64,000 nt of DNA from Rhizoctonia solani. Its lineage: Eukaryota; Basidiomycota; Agaricomycetes; Cantharellales; Ceratobasidiaceae. Made by a program: the position numbers and the translations under genes. This document shows, in pieces, positions 57,293-64,000 of the stretch; position 1 is the stretch's first letter, and every line of letters starts with the position of its first letter. The notes below the pieces were generated by a model. The model saw only the letters and a list, made by a program, of their open reading frames with translations, did no database searches and was not told where the DNA came from. Location of the stretch: the NCBI RefSeq assembly GCF_016906535.1, contig NC_057384.1, positions 868,001-932,000 of the forward strand, in the 5' to 3' direction.

Positions 57293-57754
57293 TGTCATGA
57301 CCCACTCCATTCTTTCCATGAGTCCTGACCTTGTCAAGCCTCCAACACACTCATGTTGCACACCAACATGACCGCAAGCACGCATATACTCGCACATATG
57401 CACTCAGAACCTCCAGGTTCCCATATATAAGAGACTTATGGTTGACATGGCTGGACTAAGTGATATTCTCTAAGTCCAGGTCACATGACCTCCCCCCCTC
57501 CAGTCCTTTATCAAATACTATACTGAACTACTACGGATTTGAGGTGGGGGGGATGACATAATCTCTTCTATAATAATATAATATTCAGACCTTGCCCGCA
57601 GGCTCCCTTAACATTGGCCTGCGGCTAGGGGGGCGGGGGGAGTGCAACGTCCCCCAGCAACTTATATTATTAATATATCACTGTGCATCATATATATATA
57701 TATCTTGACAGTGGATATATATGGTAATAACCCCTCCAGATATGGGTTATGACA
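57293..57754 (+). repeat. Family D 5' LTR
   Basis: TGTCATGACCC...GGGTTATGACA, with ATATATAAGAG TATA-like box near 57424 and AGGTCACATGACCT inverted block. Confidence 0.92.
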
Positions 57755-57756
57755 TT

Positions 57757-57767
57757 GAAATCAAGCT
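57757..57767 (+). promoter_or_regulatory. Family D primer-binding site
   Basis: GAAATCAAGCT, 2 nt after the LTR. Complementary to AGCTTGATTTC at 58547-58557 in the leader. In the other copy both sites carry the compensating A/T change. Confidence 0.7.
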
Positions 57768-58511
57768 GCTTACCTATACCCAGTATATATATACATATAT
57801 ATGTGTATATGTATTGCCTATAGGGGATGTAGGGATGACTAATGCCTCTACATCAATGATGCACAACATATTGTCCCAACAACACGACTTCAGATTACCA
57901 TTTATGGTAACCCACCTTCCTAATTAGGAAAGAGACATAACTTGAAGAAGACTTTCAAGACAAATAGAGACTAAGCAACCTAGACTTACCAAAAATGGCA
58001 ATCCCCTTTCCAGATTAGGAAAGAAGATGAAATGGATGGATGACTAAGCTTAGTCAGCTGAACTCTGATGAGTCAGCAACCAGATCACATGATCAACTCA
58101 TTGATGACAAATCAAGTATGACTAAGCATGATGACAAATGCTTAGTCATCAAGTACTACCTGCACTGCCACAATCACATGGTGATGGCTGTGCTTGATCT
58201 CTGGGTAAAACCGGGCTGGATTGGGGAATAGAATTACCATATAAGGAAATTGGATGAGTCATACTTATATTGTGGCTGTGCATGCCAAGAGTATGAGTCA
58301 TACTTAAGCGGTGTTCCACGTGATCATGTGCTAAAAATAGAACCAACTCCGCCAAGACCTCACCTCACCGGTGTATTTCTTGGCATCTGATTGGCTAATC
58401 AAGCACTGCCACATGGTTCTTTGACTCATACTGCTTCTTGAGGCTGTGCTATGGCTCTGAGAGGCTGTGCTCCTATTTGAAATATGTATATAGACCCAAG
58501 TGATGCCCAGG

Positions 58512-58557
58512 TATATATAGGGGTGGAACAAGCTGCTTAGAAAGCCAGCTTGATTTC
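58512..58557 (+). promoter_or_regulatory. Leader promoter of D
   Basis: TATATATA at 58512-58519, then the PBS complement starting 35 nt later at 58547. The segment from about 58320 resembles a U3/R region although it lies outside the LTR. Confidence 0.55.
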
Positions 58558-58921
58558 CCTTGTCTTACAACCTATAGGGACAAGCAGGTGTTGCTACACC
58601 TCAAAAAGAGCAACTGCGTGATTTATTTGAAATTCAACTATCAACAACTGTCAACAAAGGATCTCCACTGATCCTTCTATCTGATCAGTGATAAGAAGTA
58701 CTGTCAGAGTCTTCTCATCACTAGGACCCTAGGTGTCCACTGCTTTACTTGCAAATAGCTAAAGACTTCCTCTGTGGGTTGCGCTATTTTGCCTCTTGAT
58801 AACTAAGACTTCTTGTCTTCTACTTGCAAATAGCTAAAGACTTCCTTTGTGGGTTGCACTATTTTGCTTCTTACTAACTGAGACTTCTTGTCTTCTTCTT
58901 GCAAATAGCTAAAGACTTCCT

Positions 58922-60262
58922 TTGTGGGTTGCGCTATTTGGCTTCTTACTGACTAAGATAGGTATATCTTGGAACTTGCAAGTAATAGAGACTATTATAG
59001 TGCTCTATCTGACCTTTTGCAACAATATGGGATTTCATAAGATGCAACCTAGGCGTGTATTTGGGACTTTGCCCCAATTGGATAACCCTGAACATGATCA
59101 TGTCATGGAGCTGACATCTCCTATGCAAGGCATGGAACAGGGTCATCAGGAAGGAGTAGGAATTACCCCTTCTAAACAGGCTGACCAACTGGATATGGAA
59201 CCATTTCAACTTGCCACAGCTAGAATCCTAGACCCTAGGCATGAGAATCCAGGGAATAACACGCCCTTGGAGGACCCTGCCACCAGGGAAAAGGACACCC
59301 CTTTGGTAAATGAGGCAACCAGGAATAAGACAGTGAAGGATTTTATTGAAGACTTCTTTGCCAAATTCCCTGAGGAAACTCAACCACCAAAAACTGAGGC
59401 AAACAGGAAATGGATTACTAATGACCACCTTACAAGTACCCAAAAGGTCTATGGATTCTTAATGGAACTAATAATGGGAGTCAAAAGGTTGGAGAAACAT
59501 ATTGACAACCATCTAAAGATGGAACAGGAAATGCTGGATCAAGGTATTTCTCAGGAAGTGATTGATCAATTGGATAAAATACTTCCCTTGTCTTCCCTCT
59601 GGGAGGCTGAGAACTACAGTGAATCCAATTCCAATAAATCAGGGTCTACTGAAATCCAATGTGAGGTGTGTGGGAGAACAAACTACTCTACTGAAGAACA
59701 TAGGAAATCACGTGACCCTAGGGCAAAGGGCAATAAAGGGTCTGACAAGCGGAAAGATAAGGGTCCTGGCAACCCAGGGTATAAAGGAAGGCATCCCATG
59801 CCTGGGAAGTCATCTCAAACCACCACTGGCACCACTACTTTCTTATCTATCCCCATTACTAAGACATCATGCCTGCCATCAGAACAGAGACCAGGATCTC
59901 CAAGGCCACTGGAGATGCCACCTCTTACCACCTTGACAGATCCAGTGAGCACAGGACCAAGTTCCCTTGGTCCCAGGACAACCTGGATCAATGGGCAACC
60001 CCAGATCCATCCATGGGCTGGGACATGGGGAATGATCAACCCCCTATCACCAACATCTATGACTGGCATAAGGTCATCACAAGATGTGACTCCTTCCAAC
60101 AATCCAAGGCTTATGCCAAACTACTTGATCCCTCAGCAACCCTTGATTACATACCAATGGGTCAACAATGGAAATGCTACTGGATTGGAAGAACCCTATG
60201 CTGTCCAATCAGGGGATACCTCCGCTGGGTTGGCAGTGAGCCACCAAAACAACCCAAACTAA
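58922..60262 (+). CDS. Family D ORF1, Gag-like protein
   Basis: Up to 446 residues; the likely start is the Met near 59027 (MGFHKMQPRRVFG), as the preceding residues overlap leader repeats. Acidic and polar N-terminus, helical region (TVKDFIEDFFAKFPEE, VYGFLMELIMGVKRLEKHIDNHLKMEQEML), then a knuckle-like CEVCGRTNYSTEEH with one His replaced by Tyr in this copy (His in copy 1), a basic Lys-rich stretch, and a Pro/Thr/Ser-rich tail. The layout (helical domain, zinc knuckle, basic tail) suggests Gag, but no family could be named. It ends at TAA directly after CCCAAAC. Confidence 0.75.
   Translation: MWVALFGFLLTKIGISWNLQVIETIIVLYLTFCNNMGFHKMQPRRVFGTLPQLDNPEHDHVMELTSPMQGMEQGHQEGVGITPSKQADQLDMEPFQLATARILDPRHENPGNNTPLEDPATREKDTPLVNEATRNKTVKDFIEDFFAKFPEETQPPKTEANRKWITNDHLTSTQKVYGFLMELIMGVKRLEKHIDNHLKMEQEMLDQGISQEVIDQLDKILPLSSLWEAENYSESNSNKSGSTEIQCEVCGRTNYSTEEHRKSRDPRAKGNKGSDKRKDKGPGNPGYKGRHPMPGKSSQTTTGTTTFLSIPITKTSCLPSEQRPGSPRPLEMPPLTTLTDPVSTGPSSLGPRTTWINGQPQIHPWAGTWGMINPLSPTSMTGIRSSQDVTPSNNPRLMPNYLIPQQPLITYQWVNNGNATGLEEPYAVQSGDTSAGLAVSHQNNPN
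60253..60259 (+). promoter_or_regulatory. -1 frameshift heptamer, family D
   Basis: C CCA AAC in ORF1 phase, a canonical XXXYYYZ form, immediately followed by the TAA stop. The -1 frame is open for another 155 codons. Confidence 0.6.
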
Positions 60263-60726
60263 TGCAAAGCACCAAGTTCTTTGTGTGTAGAGGTAATGTG
60301 GGTGCCTCTGTGGAGGATGTAGTGAGGGCCCCAGTGCTAAAGCACACAAGGAAGTTGGCAGAGTGGCATCTAGACATTGAGGAAATTGATCCTGAATGGT
60401 GGATACCAATCTCAACAGTAAGGGAATGGCTGGCTGCGGAAATTGAAAACTGGAAAAACAAACTGCCATCAGGCTTAGGTGGCTATGTGGACAACCTCAC
60501 TCCTGAGGATGTCTATTACATGATCCTAGAACGCGAAATGAGCATAGAGGATCTACATGACTGGCTCAAACAATGGGCCATGCAAGCAGCTCAGAATGAT
60601 CTGAGCAGAAGTATATCTAACTTAGCAATCCATGAACTAAGTGATGAAGGAGGACATGAGTCTGACCTTGAAAGTAACAAGGCCATGAACAAATGGAATC
60701 CCTTGGATTATGCTGATGGAATGTGA
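60260..60726 (+). CDS. Family D ORF2, unknown protein fused to Gag by -1 shift
   Basis: About 155 residues after the shift point. Trp-rich and acidic (WHLDIEEIDPEWWIPISTVREWLAAEIENWKNKL, then LTPEDVYYMILEREMSIEDLHDWLKQW), mostly helical by appearance, with an acidic tail (ELSDEGGHESDLESNK). It is conserved in D copy 1 (25200-25560) with few changes, whereas the long upstream overlap of this frame with ORF1 (from 59869) is broken by a stop in copy 1, supporting the frameshift model. I recognise no family. Confidence 0.65.
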
Positions 60727-60937
60727 TGAAATATGTAACATTCCATTAGTTACCTTACATTCTTCTCTTCTTCCTTTTCTTCCAATGTTTGATCCTTCTT
60801 AGTAACCATGTGTCTTATCTGATCTTCCAAGAATCATTTTATCTCTAAGTGCCAAATGGAGGAAGAGAAAGGATGCTTTTATTAAGACAGGAACCAGAAC
60901 AGACAAGACAAGGAAAGACAAGACAAAGAGGAACTAT

Positions 60938-62549
60938 CTAATACAGCTTATCACCAATATACACAAAGGTACAATTGGTGTCAATCCAATTCTTGCCATC
61001 AACTGTGGCATAACTACAATCAGCAAATACAGAAGGCTTAGAATTGGAACATATAACAGTAGAGCGCCCCCATTGGCAATGGCGCTCTGATCTGTAACTA
61101 GTGCGGAAATTGAAATCTTCCTGCACCCACATCTTCAAAGGAACCTTGGACCAATCCATATCATCCAGCACTGCATACTGAACCATAGGATGGTCACTAA
61201 ACTCATCAGAGTTAAGGTTCTGCCTGAACCTAATGTGGTGCCCCCAAGAACAAGCAAGGGCTGACTTCCCTGTCTCTGAGGGACCCCACAAAACAAGGAT
61301 CTTACCACAATCAGATTCAGGGTCACGTTCCAATATATTGGAAGTAACCCACTCCTGAACACCAGGTGGCAGGTTGACTGTAGCCCTGGTAACAACTTGT
61401 CAGCATTCTCTTCTATCATGAAAAAGAAGAGGACTTACTTCTTAAGGGCCTTGGGTTCACATACACCCTGAGGAAGGGCACCCTTGTCCCTGTAGAAGTA
61501 ACCAGTGAAAGCCTTGAGGTTGTTATACCCCATGGCCATATCACAAGGTTGGCGCTCCTTTAAGCAACCAAAAAATCCCTCAGCATCCTCTGCCTCCATG
61601 GCATAGGCAAAATCTTCATTACGCTGTAATAAGAGAACCATCAGCTGAGAACCTCTTTCCATAACCAGGGACTTACATTGGTCTTAGCCTTCAACCCTGC
61701 AGGGCACTGGCCTAATAAGAACTCCTCTGGGCAAACCTTCCCTTATCATCCCTAAGTACAAGAAGACGCTCATGAGGGCGCACTCCCTTATACTTCCATA
61801 GGTTCAGGGCCTCTGATGAGATGAGGGTCCTGGCCCAAACAATAACATGGCAATGCCAATCAGGCTGCCATTCACCTTCCCTCAGGTCATGGGACTCAGT
61901 GACTCCCATGGCATACTCCAAAAGGGAATTTTCCCCACTCCTCAGAGTAAGAAGATGATCTACAAGACTTGAATAATCTTCAGTAAAAGTAAAAACATCC
62001 TGGGTATAACTACTTACTCTTTTATAACCTCATGGCAAGAGGTTTCCCTTGTCTCCTCACTCTTGACATAACAAGCATAAGTGAGAAGATAACACTTCCC
62101 CTTACAACAAAAGTGCCTTCCTTCTTGGGGAAGAACCCCAATGTCCTCCTGCCCTTCAGGGGCTGCAGGAACAATAGATTCCCTTGACTCCAATGGAGCC
62201 ATGGATGGGACAATGGAGCTTCCTCCATTTTCTAAGTCTTCCCTGTTGCTGGGCACTGCTAACCAACGCCTGGACAAGGGGGGAAGCACGCAGGATATCT
62301 GTGACTTTACAGTTATCTTTTAGTAAAAGGATTTTGCTATCAAACAAGACCACTTACTCCTTCTTCTTGGGAGTCCAGATCCAACCTTCTTTTGAGAGTC
62401 CTGGGAGTGAGCTGTGACAGAGGCAGCTCTTGACTCTGCCACACAGTAGATGCAATCTGGGAGACATAGGGGGTGGCATCCAACAGCCCTGAAGGCTGTG
62501 AATCCAAGACTGTGGAGGGAGTGGTGCTGGCAGTTGGGCATTGAGACAT
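60938..62549 (-). CDS. Rep-like HUH endonuclease / SF3 helicase gene, antisense in element D
   Basis: Minus-strand pieces carry, in order, the signature motifs of Rep proteins of CRESS-DNA viruses: motif I-like LLTYA (about 62088-62074), HUH motif HCHVIV (about 61856-61839), a motif III-like YFYRDKG with the nicking Tyr (about 61503-61480), Walker A GPSETGKS (61285-61262), Walker B VLDDMD (about 61174-61151) and motif C ICSNSKPS (about 61057-61031). Pieces are separated by short stretches starting GTAAGT (for example near 62019, 61658 and 61441), suggesting fungal introns. ATG at 62549 and a TATAAAG box at about 62592-62586 could start it. One junction near 61710-61735 does not read cleanly and may be a frameshift. 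A viral-derived or plasmid-derived gene, resident in the retroelement. Exact exons are unresolved. Confidence 0.75.
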
Positions 62550-62944
62550 GTTGATGACTTATCCCACCTCCCACTGCCCTCTTCTTTATACCATGGGGGC
62601 CAAGAGACTGAGTCAGAGGGAAATGACTTACTATACCAATCCTTTCTGAACAATAAAATGGCACCATACAGTAACCAAGCAACCATGAAATATGTTGCTA
62701 ACCAGGAACTTCCAGAAGACTTGAGAAGTTGCTTTACAAAGACTGTAGTGTGGGAACTTTCCCACAGGAAGAAAACAACATTCCAACAAGGATCACATGA
62801 CCAAGAACAAGTCAGGTGACCTCAGAACAACTCATTGCACAATTGTACTTAGGAGAACTTGACACCTAATAAGATATCTATCCAGATATCTTTTCTAATG
62901 GCACAAGTTCATGTCCCCTAAACTATGTGCAAAAGGGGGGGCAA
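62550..62944 (+). other. 3' untranslated region and polypurine tract of D
   Basis: No ORF of note. It ends GTGCAAAAGGGGGGGGCAA (about 62927-62944), matching the tract of family C, as does the GTCCCCTAAA just before it. Confidence 0.75.
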
Positions 62945-63406
62945 TGTCATGACCCACTCCATTCTTTCCATGAGTCCTGACCTTGTCAAGCCTCCAACAC
63001 ACTCGTGTTGCACACCAACATGACCGCAAGCACGCATATACTCGCACATATGCACTCAGAACCTCCAGGTTCCCATATATAAGAGACTTATGGTCGACAT
63101 GGCTGGACTTAGTGATATTCTCTAAGTCCAGGTCACATGACCTCCCCCCCTCCAGTCCTTTATCAAATACTATACTAAACTACTACGGATTTGAGGTGGG
63201 GGGGATGACATAATCTCTTCTATAATATAATATTCAGACCTTGCCCGCAGGCTCCCTTAACATTGGCCTGCGGCTAGGGGGGTGGGGGGAGTGCAACGTC
63301 CCCCAGCAACTTATATTATTAATATATCACTGTGCATCATATATACTATATATATCTTGACAGTGGATATATATGGTAATAACCCCTCCAGATATGGGTT
63401 ATGACA
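62945..63406 (+). repeat. Family D 3' LTR
   Basis: 462 bp, few substitutions and short AT-repeat length differences relative to 57293-57754. Confidence 0.92.
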
Positions 63407-64000
63407 AATATTCCAGGTTCCAATGATCTGTGAACACCTGTATGGGTCTATCTGTTGCTTCTAAGAAGATCCGCCACTCTTCCAGTGCCTTGATAATTGC
63501 CAGCAGCTCCTTGTTGTGCATGTCATAGTTTGCTTTGGCGCCAGAGAAGGATTTGGACATGTATGCAACTGGGTGGAGACGGTTATCCTCTCCCTGTTGG
63601 CTCAGGATGGCTCCCATGGCTACTCCTGAAGCGTCTGTCTCTAGGTAGTAGGGGAGGTTTGGGTTGGAGTGGATAAGAACCGGGGACTTGGTAACTAAGG
63701 ATTTCAGTTCCTGGAACGCAACTTCTTTGGGATCACCCCATGACCAAGGGGTTTCCTTCTTTGTCAGGTTGTGCAGGGGGCATGCAACAGAGCTGAAATT
63801 GGGAATGAACCGGCGGAGGTAATTGACAAACCCTAGGAAGGCCTGGACCTGCTTGACTGTCTTAGGTGTGGGCCACGTTGTAATGGCTTCAATCTTCTTC
63901 TGGTCCATGGAGAAGCCAGCAGGGGAGATGACAATACCAAGGTAGTCAACTGTAGTGACATGGAAGTGACACTTGGATAGTTTGCAGAACAATTGATTCT
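63407..64000 (-). pseudogene. Family B RT end and RNase H (copy B7), runs off the window
   Basis: Reads MFCKLSKCHFHVTTVDYLGIVIS (RT thumb), GFVNYLRRFIPNFSSVACPL and RNase H YYLETDASGVAMGAIL, MHNKELLAI, VFTDHWNLEY, with the break at EYW exactly at the D insertion. No stop is seen in this part. The RT active site lies beyond the window end. Confidence 0.9.

Larger units (their letters stand above)
57293..63406 (+). mobile_element. Complete family D LTR element without RT
   Basis: 6114 bp, LTRs 57293-57754 and 62945-63406 (462 bp each, few differences), perfect AATAT duplications at 57288-57292 and 63407-63411. The two sides of the target rejoin in the B RNase H coding region. Contents: PBS, a long leader with a second promoter, gag-like ORF1, a -1 shift to ORF2, an antisense Rep-like gene and a polypurine tract. 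No protease, RT or integrase was found, so it must be moved in trans. Confidence 0.93.

Noticed and set aside
59869..60250. Upstream overlapping part of D ORF2 as a separate protein
   Set aside because: The same frame has a stop in D copy 1 while ORF1 frame is kept there, so coding in this frame before the shift site is unlikely.
1..64000. CRISPR arrays, operons or bacterial signals
   Set aside because: No spaced short repeats or ribosome-binding sites; LTR chromoviruses and introns show a eukaryotic, fungal source.

Overview
The window looks like a transposon nest from a basidiomycete fungus. Rhizoctonia (Agaricomycetes) is my best guess, made from family resemblance of the Tf2-like chromodomain Gypsy polyproteins and not proven. 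Nearly all 64 kb is LTR retrotransposon sequence, with elements inserted into elements. Only about the first 2.7 kb is not clearly LTR-retrotransposon DNA; it holds a cytochrome c-like gene or fragment and a diverged direct repeat. I use working family names. A and B are Ty3/Gypsy chromoviruses with LTRs of about 570 and 560 bp. C is a third gag-pol Gypsy element. D is an element without RT or integrase that shares C's 455-462 bp LTR and polypurine tract. F (LTR about 1.24 kb) and H (LTR about 0.53 kb) are seen only as solo LTRs. Most insertions could be delimited to the base from TG...CA ends and perfect 5-bp target duplications.

Layout. 1-2.7 kb: unique DNA. 2.8-8.6 kb: A LTRs, a C/D 5' LTR split by an F solo LTR, then the C/D leader carrying three B LTRs, one of them inserted inside another. 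8.6-14.8 kb: a full-length decayed B element on the minus strand. 15.9-23.4 kb: family C gag-pol (plus), gag split by a 1.57-kb perfect palindrome. 23.4-27.9 kb: a broken D copy, a Tc1-like element, half LTRs and a small MITE. 27.9-31.3 kb: A pol remnant with nested H and A LTRs. 31.3-37.5 kb: decayed A copy (plus). 37.5-50.3 kb: A copy on the minus strand, split by the youngest, almost intact A element (39471-45877, plus). 50.3-53.1 kb: the 5' part of another A copy. 53.1-64 kb: a B element on the minus strand, split by an F solo LTR and by a complete D element (57293-63406).

How parts work together. Families A and B carry a primer-binding site exactly 2 nt inside the 5' LTR. It is complementary to a 13-nt stretch 34 nt after the LTR TATA box, which is the arrangement of Tf1-type self-priming. 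In C/D the PBS sits at the same 2-nt spacing, but its complement with its own TATA box lies in the internal leader, and the two sites co-vary by a transversion between copies. All four families appear to join gag to the next ORF by -1 frameshifting. The complete D element also carries, antisense near its 3' end, a multi-exon gene with HUH and SF3-helicase motifs of CRESS-DNA-virus Rep proteins.

Decay is dominated by CpG to TpG/CpA change, as in methylation decay or a RIP-like process: the in-frame stops that can be checked against an intact copy are nearly all TGA where the intact copy has CGA. No tRNA, rRNA or CRISPR array was found, only a truncated tRNA-like piece at 52.5 kb.
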